DNA from: Leishmania mexicana MHOM/GT/2001/U1103
Lineage: Eukaryota > Euglenozoa > Kinetoplastea > Trypanosomatida > Trypanosomatidae
Direction: 5' to 3'
DNA length: 64,000 nt
Assembly (NCBI RefSeq): GCF_000234665.1
Contig: NC_018312.1
Span: 1 to 64,000, forward strand
Made by a program: the position numbers and the translations under genes. The notes under the pieces were generated by a model. It worked only from the letters and a program-made list of their open reading frames with translations, was not told the DNA's origin and made no database searches. Below, piece by piece: positions 29,223 to 39,581 of this stretch; position 1 is the first letter of the stretch, and each line of letters begins with the position of its first letter.

Positions 29223-30929
29223 TCACCGGCGCTTCAGCTTCGCATCCTTCGCCCAGTCTTTCATCAGCGCCAGCATGTTGGAAAACTGCTGCACCACAGG
29301 AGGTTCATCGGTGTGCCGCTGGAGACTCGCTTCAATCATCTTCATCACGTCGAGCAAAGACTCGGCTGGTTCCTCGTTGGCGAAGACCTGCTGAAACACA
29401 CCTATGCACGCCCCTTTCTTGCCTTCCACATACTCGGGATCGCTGTCAAGTCGCTCCAGCACGTCAAACGCCTTTGCTGCGTAGTAAAAGGCGCTGGTGC
29501 GGTAACAGTCATTCGCGAGGAGGCGCAAGATTCCGATGGACTCGCCCATCTCCTTCTTCAGGTAGATGTCCCACGCCATCTTGGGGTGCTTATTGATGAT
29601 GTGCGACCGTACCAGCCAGCTCGTGTAGCTGAACTCTGCCTTGATCTTTTCGGAGCTGACGGCGAGCAGGCTCTGCTCCGCCTCGGCGTACTCCCCAGTG
29701 CCAGCGCACGCGATACCGTAGAGGTAAAGAAAAGTGTCGTCCTTGCTGAAGTACGGCTTGATTGAACGCAAGTAGATGAGCACGTTAGGGAAGTCGCGCA
29801 GGAGAAAGAAGTACGACGCCATGCACTGTCGGCCAGGAATCGTATCGCGATCACTCGCCGAGGAGCCCACGTAGTTGAAGATTTCCTTGCACACCTTGAG
29901 ATGCTCCTGCGACTCCATGTTTTGACCAACGTACGCGTTGACGACAGCCTTCAATATGTACTCCTGCGTTGTGAGTGGCACTACATCGGCCATCAGCTCA
30001 TAAGCTTCGTTAATGCACTCATGACGCAGGTGATAGATGACCAGGTTCAGGCGTGCCTCTGGAATACCAACATCTAGCATCGACGGCAGGACCTGCAGGG
30101 CGCCTTCGCCGTTGTTGAAAACGACCAGGTTGTGCTTTACAATGTCCGTTTCAACGTAGTACGTGGTGCGTTGAAGATCGATCAGCAGTTTCAGCTCGCT
30201 CTTCGCCGCCTTGTTGTTGAAGAGGCGATAGTGGTTCGCAGCTTTGAGATTGATAGCCACCGCACTGTTGCTGTAGGTTTGTAAGTACACATTCAGCACG
30301 CTGACGCTCACCTCGTAGTAGTCCAGCTTGAAGTAGCACATCGCCACGTACACGTTGAGGGCTTTGTACTCCCTCGTCTGAGCAAGAATGGGCTTATAGG
30401 CCTCGATGGCTTCTGTGTAGTGGTTGCGAATATACTGCGCCGCAGCCAGGGAGAGCTGATCCTCGATCGTATCCTGTAGCTTGCCGTGATAGACCATGAG
30501 CTTCTCCTCGTCATGCGTTTTCTGTGCAATGTGCAACATCAGCCGCGTCTGAAGGGGGCATTCGGGGCCGCGTAAGGCACATTCTTCCGCCTCCTTAAAC
30601 GAGCCGTTCATGTAGTAGCAGCAGCCGAGGTACGTATGGTTGATCGGCGCACAGTCGTCCAACGCGAGAATGGCCTTGTACACCTCAATGGCCTTCTCCA
30701 TGTCATTCGCGTGAAAGGCGCTGTAGGCGAGCCATTCGTTAATGGAGAGATCGCCGAGGCTCTGCCCACTTGTCTTGTAAAACTCTAAGATGGTGGTCGC
30801 CTTCGAGAAGTCGCGTGCCTGCAGTGCGTCTTCGATCTGCTCCTGAGGTGTCTGCTTGGGTAGTGGGGCCTTCCGGCTATTTGGCGCATTGCCACCCTTG
30901 CGAACGACGCGGCCGCTCGTGGTGATCAT
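29223..30929 (-). CDS. IFT56: Intraflagellar transport protein IFT56 (TTC26/DYF-13)
   Basis: A 568-residue TPR protein, a subunit of the IFT-B complex that carries cargo into the flagellum. It aligns by eye along its whole length with vertebrate TTC26: [91 protein letters not shown], and the near-terminal [28 protein letters not shown]. Many TPR-type helical pairs fill residues 30-500. The C-terminus is charged ([12 protein letters not shown]). In trypanosomes the orthologue was also named PIFTC3. Full length for the family (about 550). ATG at 30929. Confidence 0.96.
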   Translation of the reverse strand: MITTSGRVVRKGGNAPNSRKAPLPKQTPQEQIEDALQARDFSKATTILEFYKTSGQSLGDLSINEWLAYSAFHANDMEKAIEVYKAILALDDCAPINHTYLGCCYYMNGSFKEAEECALRGPECPLQTRLMLHIAQKTHDEEKLMVYHGKLQDTIEDQLSLAAAQYIRNHYTEAIEAYKPILAQTREYKALNVYVAMCYFKLDYYEVSVSVLNVYLQTYSNSAVAINLKAANHYRLFNNKAAKSELKLLIDLQRTTYYVETDIVKHNLVVFNNGEGALQVLPSMLDVGIPEARLNLVIYHLRHECINEAYELMADVVPLTTQEYILKAVVNAYVGQNMESQEHLKVCKEIFNYVGSSASDRDTIPGRQCMASYFFLLRDFPNVLIYLRSIKPYFSKDDTFLYLYGIACAGTGEYAEAEQSLLAVSSEKIKAEFSYTSWLVRSHIINKHPKMAWDIYLKKEMGESIGILRLLANDCYRTSAFYYAAKAFDVLERLDSDPEYVEGKKGACIGVFQQVFANEEPAESLLDVMKMIEASLQRHTDEPPVVQQFSNMLALMKDWAKDAKLKRR

Positions 30930-31801
30930 TGCGCTTGGTTTCCTTTTGTGCCTTAGCTGATGCTACAGTGGTTCCCCAGTCAGCCGGTGACACCGACGAT
31001 TACCGTAAAGGCTACAGCGAAACAAATAATATATATATATGAAGGTATCTTTTCCTGCTGTTTGCCGTCCGTATAATAGCGCAGTTGCGCGTATTTCTCT
31101 GTTTCTCTGGAAGCGTCGGAGTGGCATGTGTGCGCGCGCAGCGATGCAACGTTGAGCATGTGTGAGCGTGATGAGCCAAAAGCAGAGGGGGGAGAATAGT
31201 CCGCGGACAGATCAAATCAGAGAAGCACAAAAGGGTACAGTCATGAGCGAACGGAGCAGAGAACACAAGCTCGCAGAAACGCCTCCCAGCACGTATATGA
31301 CTGCTCACCACTCCCTGCGTCGCTCACTCTCCGCCTTTCAAACGGCGGGAACCGTCCGATTCAGCCTCTGACTAAACAGCAATAAGAAAGGCAATGCGCA
31401 CGTCAGGTCTTTCACGAGACAGTCGCCAAGTTGGCCTGGTCGCCCGTTTCGACCCCGAGGATTCGTGCAGGGTTGAAGGTTGTGCATGTGAACTAAAGGC
31501 GGCGTGCTGCGCATCTTTGCACTTCAGTTGCGCTCCTCATGACGGAAAGCTCCAGAACTGTACCTTTTCTGTTGTCGTGGTTGTAGACGGATTTTGGAAG
31601 GGGAGGTGGCTGAAGCCCGCAAGCGGCGCAAGACTCAACCAAGCGCCACGATGTCTACACATACATACCCAAATGCACCTCTTACACTCCGCATCGGCCC
31701 GGTCGCCGCTACTCTGTGACACAGACCGAAGCACTGTCGAGTTCAGCGGAAAAGTGAAACAAACAAATCCAAGCCCAAAGCATTGAGCGCGTGAGTTCCA
31801 C
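30930..31801. other. Intergenic region
   Basis: About 870 bp between the tiny membrane-protein gene and IFT56. A short (AT)n at 31026-31039 lies about 100 bp upstream of the IFT56 ATG. No gene is seen. Confidence 0.45.
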
Positions 31802-32029
31802 TCAGGGCACGTCTTTCCGGCCTGCGATACGGTCGCGGATTTGACTCTCGCTATAGCCTTGCATTTGCCCGACGCACACGTAGACGGTAAACGGGAAAAG
31901 CAGCAGTCCGCAGTAGCGCCCAATGACTTCGTAGTCGCAGACGTTTCGCAGCTGCATCCGGGCTCGAGCGAGCTCAAGGCGTGCTCTTGCGCGATGCTCC
32001 AAGACGCTGAGTACGTTCATCATCGCCAT
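31802..32029 (-). CDS. Tiny single-pass membrane protein, hypothetical
   Basis: From the first ATG (32029, MAMMNVLS) the frame gives 75 residues: an N-terminal basic amphipathic helix (LEHRARARLELARARMQL), a hydrophobic span (CGLLLFPFTVYVCVG) and a short polar tail (SESQIRDRIAGRKDVP). A longer open frame to 32182 starts with GTG and is also protein-like (IQEAIAGIQPSFVERR), so an upstream exon or another start cannot be excluded. The plan is that of a small subunit or assembly factor of a mitochondrial inner-membrane complex, but that is inference. Family not recognised. Confidence 0.45.
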   Translation of the reverse strand: MAMMNVLSVLEHRARARLELARARMQLRNVCDYEVIGRYCGLLLFPFTVYVCVGQMQGYSESQIRDRIAGRKDVP

Positions 32030-32783
32030 CCGCCGCTCGACAAACGACGGTTGAATACCGGCAATCGCCTCCTGAATGGCGAGGCTTTCCACAGGTACCC
32101 ACACAGCCACGTCAAGGCGACAACATTCCCGCCAGGCAGAAGCAAACACCAAAAGCGAAAAGAGGAGAATGTGAGAAGGCACAGGGGAGGGAGGGAGGCG
32201 AAGGGGAAGAGCATTGAATGGGCAGAAGGTGCCGTGGGACAGAAGAGTGCCCCATCCATACCTGGCAGCCGCTTGGGTCTAGGAGAGAACATCATAGCAA
32301 AAAGGGGGTGGCGAGCACCGGTACTATCAGATCCCCGTCCCAACATCCTCGCCAGCACACCGTCCTCCTCTCCGTCTCCCACTTGCGATTCTCGCCCCAC
32401 CAGAGACTGGAGAGCCACGCAATGCTGCCAGGGACCTCTTGGACGCACCCAGCGCGCCGAGAGGAGCGCGCACAACCGGAAAAGGAAAAACAAAGAGAGA
32501 GTGAGCAGCACAGAGGGAGCAGGGGGACATGTGCGCTCACACAGGCGAGTTCATCATGGCGGCGGCACTGTCACCAGTGACTTCTGCATCCGTTGGCAGA
32601 GCAGGCGGGCTGGTGTGCTGGTACATCCGCAACAGCAGGGATGCATGTGTTGTTGTGCACGTGTCTGCGCGCTGCCCCTTCTGAAAGGGTCGGAAAAGGG
32701 TGGGGAAGGGAAAAAGGGAGGAAACACAACCCTTGCGACAAAATGGACCGGTGCATATGCGAAAACGCGCTCCACTAACGCGG
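32030..32783. other. Intergenic region
   Basis: About 750 bp with many purine-rich + tracts (32165-32215, 32480-32520) suitable as polypyrimidine signals for the downstream small gene. Open frames on both strands are short and compositional. Confidence 0.4.
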
Positions 32784-33755
32784 TCACCGGGCGTCCACGA
32801 CCTGCATGCGGAGACATCCGTCAGGACCGTATTCCTCGTAGTCGCTGACGCCAATGCACATGCTCTTGAAGACGTTCAGCTGCGATAAGATGATGCCGCC
32901 GCTGACTGGGGCATGCGTGACGTCCTTCAAGTGAAGCTGCTGATGCGCGGGCCGGAAAAGGGGGTGGGTCATTGCTGTTGTGAGCACCTCATTCACCCCG
33001 CTGATCAGTGATCCACCGCCCAGCTGCACCCACGAGGTGGAGTCGGGGAAGCAAATCGAGTGCTTCTGGTAAATTGTGCGCAAAGTGTCCGGAACGGAAG
33101 AAGTCGTGGAGTAAAGGAGCGCGCTGGTGGCCCTGTGGAGCTCACTCCTCGTCCGATCGTCGTATGGGAACACGGAGCCGTCCGGTAGCGTCAGCTCCGG
33201 TACCAGCTCATCCCGCTCCATTAGTGAGCAACAGTGCGTCTTGACAAGGTGAAGTGTCGCCTCCGTCATGTCGCCGCGCAGCAGCCTGTGCAGCTCGCCG
33301 TCGACGCTTCGAGTCCCGACAGAAGAGAGTCGCGTCGACATGGACGTTTGCACAGTACCCTGCTGCACCGAAGTGAGCTGAACTCCGGCATAGCCTAGGT
33401 CCACCACTAGCCCAGAGGTTTCACCCGCTGCGTAGAGTCCTGCAGATGCGGTGTAGTGAAGGCACACCTTCTTGCACCCAAACTGCTCGAAGCACGAGTA
33501 CAGCAGCGCTGCCTTTGATTTTTGCGAGTGGAAGGTGTCCAGCAGTAGTATGAGCGTCAGCTCCTCGTCAGCGCGCAATTCTCCGGAGAGCAGCTGAGGT
33601 ACGCATTGTCGAAGCCGCTCGTCATCGGTCACATACGCGTTGCACTCACTTCGGCGCTCTTTGACGAGTACTTCGACGGTCTTACGGTTCCACTTCGAGA
33701 GCCCGGCGTACTTGAGGGTGTGATGCCCGCAATCGACAATGTATGTCGCCTCCAT
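32784..33755 (-). CDS. Divergent actin-related protein
   Basis: A 323-residue protein with the actin/ARP ATPase fold in a shortened form (actin has 375). The phosphate-1 loop reads VDCGHHTLKYAGLS (actin DNGSGMVKAGF), phosphate-2 reads GLVVDLGYAGVQLTSV (actin VLDSGDGVTHTVP), and the adenosine segment reads WVQLGGGSLISGVNEVL (actin LTGGTTMYPG). The catalytic-side acidic and glycine residues are partly replaced (Gly-His-His in loop 1, Gly-Tyr-Ala in loop 2), so nucleotide binding may be weak. By family such ARPs serve dynein/dynactin or chromatin-remodelling complexes; which of these applies is not clear from sequence. ATG at 33755. Confidence 0.78.
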   Translation of the reverse strand: MEATYIVDCGHHTLKYAGLSKWNRKTVEVLVKERRSECNAYVTDDERLRQCVPQLLSGELRADEELTLILLLDTFHSQKSKAALLYSCFEQFGCKKVCLHYTASAGLYAAGETSGLVVDLGYAGVQLTSVQQGTVQTSMSTRLSSVGTRSVDGELHRLLRGDMTEATLHLVKTHCCSLMERDELVPELTLPDGSVFPYDDRTRSELHRATSALLYSTTSSVPDTLRTIYQKHSICFPDSTSWVQLGGGSLISGVNEVLTTAMTHPLFRPAHQQLHLKDVTHAPVSGGIILSQLNVFKSMCIGVSDYEEYGPDGCLRMQVVDAR

Positions 33756-34892
33756 CTTTACTCGGCTGCAGCAAACTGAGCACAGTCCTCAGACGACGCC
33801 GTCGCAGTGTGGAGTCAGCAAGCCGGCGAGAGGTCAGGGAAGGGACGGCCCTGGGACGATGGTGGAGAGGTGGAGCTTGTCAGGTGTGGAGATGCAAACA
33901 ACACCATTGACACTCGGTCAAATGCGTTCTCTGTGTATATGTGTTGACACTTGCACTGGTGGCGTCACTGCGTGTGCCACTACGCAGATGGCAGGAGAGT
34001 CCTTATGCTTTGGCGATCTGACGACGGCACCAGCACACTAGGAGGTGCATGGATGGGAGTGGCCAGAGAAAGAAAAGGAGGGGGCGAAAAGGGGGAGGGG
34101 GGCATTGCTAGCAACGAGTACGGCGACAGGCATTTGGACACATGTGACGAAGCCCCTCAAGACCGCCTCCTCCCAGGATGCGGACGTGACGGTGAAGACG
34201 ACAAAGAGGGTCGTTAACAGAGCTCGTGAAGCTCGAGGAGACAATCTAAAGAGCGCAGAAAGCGGACGCCCTCCTCAAAGTCTCGTTTTTATGACATTGG
34301 CTCACGCTTGGGGCTCACGGAGCACCTTGGGCAGGTCACGGCGCGCGATCTTCGTTGGTTCTCCATTTTTCCACCACCACCGCCTGTACACTGCTCTGTG
34401 GGGTAGTGCAGTGAGGTATGCGTCTTTACACACGTTTGTGAGGGTGTTTTACTCACTTCGAACGCCAAACAGAGAGAGAGAGGATGGCAAAAGAAGTGGA
34501 AGATGGCGCAGGGGTCTGTGTATGTCCACACATCGTAGTACACACATGCACAGGTACAGCGTACGTAAGGAGCGAGGTTGGGCACCAACATCCACCCACT
34601 TCCCCGAAAGAGAAGCTAAAAAAGGGACGCGGAAACAGCAAGAAAAAAAGAGAACACAACGCTAAAGGTGAGCCGAATTGGCCACGCAAACAGACGCGCA
34701 TGTGCGACCAACACGGCACGTCGCCATCGGACAGGGATGCGCCGACGGAGGGAAAGGGCGAAAGCCAAAAAGGAGAGTCACTGGTGGCGCTGCGCATGGC
34801 ACCCCATCGGTGTTGGAGGCTGGAGTCAACAGCACGCAATGATCAAATGAACAGGAACCATGGACGACATCAGCAGCAACGGTTGCCGCCGC
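33756..34892. other. Intergenic region
   Basis: About 1.1 kb. The + strand is purine-rich at 34060-34100 and 34605-34660. The 206-codon + frame (34045-34665) is Lys/Arg/Ser-rich and not called. Confidence 0.45.
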
Positions 34893-35993
34893 CTAGATGT
34901 CCACAGTGGTCTGGCGGATACCTTCGATCATGTACTTGAGACGGAGAATGTACTCCTTTGTGGTTGGCACGCGTCCCTCGCGGAGGAATGAGCGGTCTAC
35001 GGCGTTCATGGCGTCCTGCATGATAGAGCGGTACTGCTGAACGCAAAGGAGATCGGTGATGCGGTACGGGGCAACAGGGGCGAGAGGCAGTGGCGTCCCC
35101 GATGGCCCAGCACTGCTCGAGAGAAACGGGACGGGCTTTTCTTCGCCGGATCGCCCACTGCCGTCCCCTTTCTCGCCGCCGCTGCCGCCAGCCTCTGGCT
35201 GCTGGTGCTCCGCTGCCACCTCAGAGTTCGGAGGAACGTCTTCCGGGTACAGGTAGGGGCTGTCCCAGTCCATCGCGGGCGTGCGCCATGGATACACGTG
35301 GTCCTCCGGATACATCTTCGCCACGTAAGCCGGGTACCTCTCCGAGTACTTTTCGCAATTGTCCAGGATCATGCGTGCTCCCTTTGTCATAGCGAAGTTG
35401 ATAACGCTATGAGGGATGGAACCGCAGGGGTCGCTATGGCTGACGTACACGAGCTGCGTTCCCTTTTCGCCTGAAAGAGGCCGAATGTAGAAGCCACTCA
35501 AGATGGAGCGGGCTCTGACAAAGCCTTTCTTTACAGGGCAATCGGGGTGCGGCTCCGAGTGGTTGAAGATAATGTACTCGCCGTTTGTGAACTCCATCCA
35601 TGAGCGCATATTGCAGAAGTCACGGTTACTCAACGGCCACGGGAACTTCACCGCATAGTAGCCAATGTCGTTGTGCTTATCTAGCTGAACAATGTTGTAC
35701 CCTTCCAGCATATTTGTGTCCCACGTTGCGCGGTACTTGGCGTCGTGCAGCTGGTTGTACAACACCCCCGGGGGCACGTTCTTCATAATGCGCGTTGCCC
35801 TAATTATATTGAGGTTCGTAGAGCCGTCGCCCGGAGGTTTCGACTCCACCTTCAGTAGGCTGTCGGAGTAGTGCGTTTTCCAAGTCGAGTCCCTCGACAA
35901 CGCGAGGTTGCGGAACTTTCGAAAGTGAGGGAGTGTCATGAGAACATAGCGATTCCCCTTACACTCCACGTAACGCTCGCCATCCTTATCCAT
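34893..35993 (-). CDS. START-domain lipid-transfer protein (PCTP/STARD10-like)
   Basis: A 366-residue soluble protein. The START domain spans about residues 25-225: WKTHYSDSLLKVESKP, the first helix with GVLYNQLHDAKYRATWDTNM, the YYAVKFPWPLSNRDFCNMRSW strand pair that is a hallmark of the PCTP/STARD10 group, then GFVRARSILSGFYIRP and VYVSHSDPCGSIPHSVINF before the last helix. A disordered linker follows (Gly/Ser/Glu/Pro-rich, about 265-310) and a final helical segment ends the protein. No signal peptide is visible, so a cytosolic phospholipid exchanger or sensor is likely. It is the second START protein in the window, unlike the anchored, cysteine-rich one near the telomere. ATG at 35993. Confidence 0.88.
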   Translation of the reverse strand: MDKDGERYVECKGNRYVLMTLPHFRKFRNLALSRDSTWKTHYSDSLLKVESKPPGDGSTNLNIIRATRIMKNVPPGVLYNQLHDAKYRATWDTNMLEGYNIVQLDKHNDIGYYAVKFPWPLSNRDFCNMRSWMEFTNGEYIIFNHSEPHPDCPVKKGFVRARSILSGFYIRPLSGEKGTQLVYVSHSDPCGSIPHSVINFAMTKGARMILDNCEKYSERYPAYVAKMYPEDHVYPWRTPAMDWDSPYLYPEDVPPNSEVAAEHQQPEAGGSGGEKGDGSGRSGEEKPVPFLSSSAGPSGTPLPLAPVAPYRITDLLCVQQYRSIMQDAMNAVDRSFLREGRVPTTKEYILRLKYMIEGIRQTTVDI

Positions 35994-36720
35994 CGTTGCA
36001 GCAGCAACAGCACTTTCAGCGGCAAAGCGCTACTAACCTATTTGAATATGCACCTTCTGCTCAAAGCGTGGCACCGACAAGGATAGCCAGCCCGATTCCG
36101 ATGGAAAAAAAAACAATTGATAGGAAGGATCGCTTGCGACTCGCTCGAAGGAACATGAGAGAGCGTCACATCGCACGTGTGTGCCGATATGTGAAGAAGG
36201 CCGGCGGTCACAAGGCAAAGAAGAGATGAGAACGGAGGCAAGCGAGTTGGTGCGTCCACCACCAGCGAAGAGGTCGGAGGAGCATTTCACTTGTTGTCGC
36301 ATGCGCCCACGTTCCTCGCATGGCGCAGTGTCGTCTCATCGACGTGCCACGAAAAAGACAGAGACAGCAAACGCACGGTATCAGCGAGCCATAAGCTCCC
36401 TCGTTTCACAGCCTGTGCAGCGCTTGTGGAAAGAGCCTTCACCCGCTTTGCTTGCAAACTCCTCATCAGCGTGGTTCTTCGCCACATTCATATCCTAGTG
36501 CCCCCACAGAGAGCAGAGCAGAGAAAAAAGAAAGGGTGACCCCGAGGAGCATCCAATCACACGGCTCTCTCTGCCTGTGCGCCACTTCACGTCAGTTGAC
36601 GAGTATGAGTCCGTGTCAAACAGGAGCACAGAAACAGCAGTGCCGGAACGCGGGAAACCACCTAGAAAACACCACGAAAAGCGTTGCCTCGCTCACCTTC
36701 ACAAACGTGCACAACCACCA
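35994..36720. other. Intergenic region downstream of repeat copy C
   Basis: About 730 bp of unique sequence. A-rich run at 36107-36115 about 120 bp upstream of the START gene ATG is T-rich in the transcribed sense and may belong to its splice signal. No gene is seen. Confidence 0.45.
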
Positions 36721-38327
36721 GAGGCAACTCGATAAACACACGCACACCACAAAACCACAGTTCACCTACCCCTGCTGCCCTACACCCACGTCCGGCGCGT
36801 CTAGGGCGAGGCACGCCGCCCTTGAATGGGGCCGCGTGCCTAGCTGGCTCTGCATGTCCTTTCGCGCGTCCCCCCCTCTTCCCCCTCCGCCTTTGGCTAC
36901 GCGCTGCGCGGTCGGAGCCCAACACCGAGGCGGTGGTGTCTGACGTGCGGGGTGGCAGGGAGCGGTCTAGGTGCATGCCGGATGTGCTCAAGGAGAAAGC
37001 TGGCCAGCCGCATCTCAGGGCCCGCTGGGTTCCCGTGCTCTGCCTGCATGCCGTGGCGACTCTCCACATCGCAGTCTGGGAGGCTCCATGGTGTGGCTCG
37101 GGGTCTCCCCGCCATGCCTCCGGCACCTGCGGCTCATCAGCCCACCCGGTCGGTGGTACGAGGCGCCGCCTGCTTGCACAGCACATGCGCTTTGGTGATG
37201 TTCGGCTTGCATCTCTTCCCGGCTTTTCCATCCATCACTCCTGCTCTGCTGACCTCTCCATGCCCTGTCTGGGTGTGATACACCATGCCAGCTGTGCTCG
37301 ACAGCGCGTGCACACAGCGCTCGCACCTCTGCGCACTGCGGCCTGCTTCACGGGGACGCTGCTGTCCGTCGGGGGCTTCCTGTCCTCCATCCTCTATTAC
37401 CGTCGATGCCGCAGGGAGGGGGCGTGTGTGTGTGTGCGGATGGCCTGCCCGCATGCGCCGCGGCAGGTGAGGCACTGCCACGAGTCTGTGGCAGCAAGGG
37501 GGGAGGGGCCACCCCCTCCTGCACCCGCACGCCCTTCACAGGCGTGGGTGGGTCCAGGCGGATGGGCGCCGCGGATGCACGCGTGCCTGCGCACGAAGAG
37601 CGCATAGCCCGTCCTCCTGAGGGAACACAAGGGGGGAGAGCAGTGGGCACCCGCCAGGGAAAGCCCCGGCAGCGCGCGTGACATGTGCACAAGAGCAACA
37701 TTGCGCGCGCAACCGCTGCGTGAGCCGAGGTGTGCCTCGAGCGATCCGCGAATCCCGCGTAGCATACCGGGCGCGACGCCGGGCCGGGCGCCATCACACC
37801 ACATCGCAGGTGGGAGGGTCGAGGCTCTGGCGGCGGTTTCGGCAGCACAGCGCTAGCGCACTAGTAGGCGGCACGCCCTCAGCACTCCGTGCTGTCGCCG
37901 CCAACCCACCCGTCGCTGCAGGAATCCAAAGTGCGGTCAGGTGCACGTGCACAGCTGGGTGAGCATCGTCCCCTATCGCCGGGCAAGCGCGGCTTCGGGC
38001 GATGTCCCGCCTGGCGTCTGAGACCGGTGACCAGGTCCGCCATAGCCACACCAACACAGCAGCGACGCAACAGCAGTGTTTGAACGCGCACATTTCCTCA
38101 AGTGTCGACACGATTTGCAGTGAGCTGACATAGACACGGTCATGGCCGCACGCCTCTTCGGCCCAGAGCAAGCCCAGACCTCTCCGCGGACACCAAGAGT
38201 TCACAGTCGCATACCAGGGCAGTCTGCAGCCTCTTGGCCGCTCCCACACAGAGAGTATGTGCGCGCGTGTGTGGCGGGATGGGTGGGGAGTATCAGACCC
38301 TGACATCACGGTGAGGCGGCCAGCCAT
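36721..38327 (-). mobile_element. 1.6-kb retroposon-like repeat, copy C
   Basis: 1607 bp, colinear with A 16766-18372 (offset 19955) with only two substitutions noted. The minus-strand 5' end at 38327 matches copy A exactly, including the Pr77-like signature. Its 3' end is 18 bp shorter than A and B. Flanks are unrelated to those of A. It lies in sense orientation 282 bp after the WEE1-like kinase stop, so it would sit in that 3' UTR. No coding capacity is recognised. Confidence 0.78.
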
Positions 38328-38609
38328 CATCATCGTAGGGAGAAAGTGAGAGAGAGAACAAGAGTGGCAAGAGAGGAGAATGCACAGCAACAGAAAAAGT
38401 AGATGTCGTGCGAGCGCACGTCACACAACGAAATGACGCAAAGAGAAGGGAGAGAGGGTCAACGGTAGTGCACATGATATGGAGAGGGAGTGTCCGTGCC
38501 TCGGAGCAAAGGCCGTAGCCGCTGACTGGAATTCTCAGTGCGCGAGGCACAAACACTCACCTGCCCTTCACCATTTTTTTCTTTGCTGCAGTTTCTCGAG
38601 TGGACGTCC

Positions 38610-39581
38610 TCAACTGTGCGGAGATGAAACGACGTCATTTTCAGATGCATCCAGTTCAGAAATTTCGCAGCGAATGGCGTCAATTCGGCGCTGCAGCTCT
38701 AGCAGTCGTCTGTCGTTCAGGAGCCTCTCTGGCAACGTCGCTTGTGCAACCTGAAAGGCGCTGGGGCGGCTAGCAGGATCTTCGCGCAGCATCGACTCAA
38801 TCAGCGCGATGAATCCTGGTGAGTAGCTCTCGAGATGCCTGACACTGGTATTCGCAGGGTCCTCCGTGGCGGTCATCATCATCTCGCAGCTTTTTCCGAG
38901 GGCGTACACGTCAGCAGGTGGTCCAACGACATCGTGCAGGTTTTTCAGGAGCTCAGGGCTCATGTATCGCCGATCACCATCGTCATCGTTGAGTCCGAGA
39001 AAGTGTTCCCCCGTCACCGTGTCCTTGCCGTTGAGGGGACGCGCCAGACCAAAATCGCAGAGCTTAAAGATGAACGTGTCAGCGTCGAGCTGACGTCTCA
39101 AGATGTTCTCCGGTTTCACATCCATGTGTACAACGTCGTGGGAGTGCAGCTCGTAGAGAGCTGTAGATGTCTGATGGAGCATCGCGGTAAGCACACTCTC
39201 ACTCACCGGAGGCGGCAGCGATGCCACGCAGTCATCAAGCTTTTCGAGTCGCACAAATACGGTGCGGTCCTCGACCCACCCATCAAAGTACCGGACGATG
39301 TGGCGGTGTGGAAAGGAGCTCAGCGCATAAATCTCTTGCAGCTGCTGCTGAAGGTTCGACTCGCCGCAGATGGGGCGTTTTGTCTGCTTCACGGCGTATT
39401 CGAGCTTGTCGAAGTCGTGACGGTAACACTTCACCACACCGAACGAGCCCTCCGACATGTCGCGCACTTCGCTCATTTCATTTGTCAGGCGACTGATAGG
39501 TACAATGGAGCGTTGTGTGCTTTGTAGCGCCCGTCCTACATCGTCCACATCACTCGCGTGCATTGCTGACCGAAGGGACAT
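38610..39581 (-). CDS. WEE1-like protein kinase
   Basis: A 323-residue kinase, mostly catalytic domain (about residues 39-295). The glycine loop reads MSEGSFGVV, the ATP lysine is K65 (YAVKQ), and the catalytic loop reads HMDVKPENI (D154), with HMD instead of HRD as in WEE1/MYT1 kinases. The C-helix segment EIYALSSFPHRHIVRYFDGWVED closely follows the WEE1 pattern. The DFG motif is at residue 176 (CDFGLA), and RRYMSPELL closes the activation segment. By family it would phosphorylate CDK1 on the inhibitory tyrosine and delay mitosis. The long regulatory N-terminus of animal WEE1 is missing. A longer open frame to 39863 begins with GTG and is not used. Repeat copy C follows the stop by 282 bp. 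Confidence 0.87.
   Translation of the reverse strand: MSLRSAMHASDVDDVGRALQSTQRSIVPISRLTNEMSEVRDMSEGSFGVVKCYRHDFDKLEYAVKQTKRPICGESNLQQQLQEIYALSSFPHRHIVRYFDGWVEDRTVFVRLEKLDDCVASLPPPVSESVLTAMLHQTSTALYELHSHDVVHMDVKPENILRRQLDADTFIFKLCDFGLARPLNGKDTVTGEHFLGLNDDDGDRRYMSPELLKNLHDVVGPPADVYALGKSCEMMMTATEDPANTSVRHLESYSPGFIALIESMLREDPASRPSAFQVAQATLPERLLNDRRLLELQRRIDAIRCEISELDASENDVVSSPHS

Noticed and set aside
34045..34665. 206-codon + strand frame
   Set aside because: Lys/Arg/Ser-rich, wrong strand for the polycistron, no domain.
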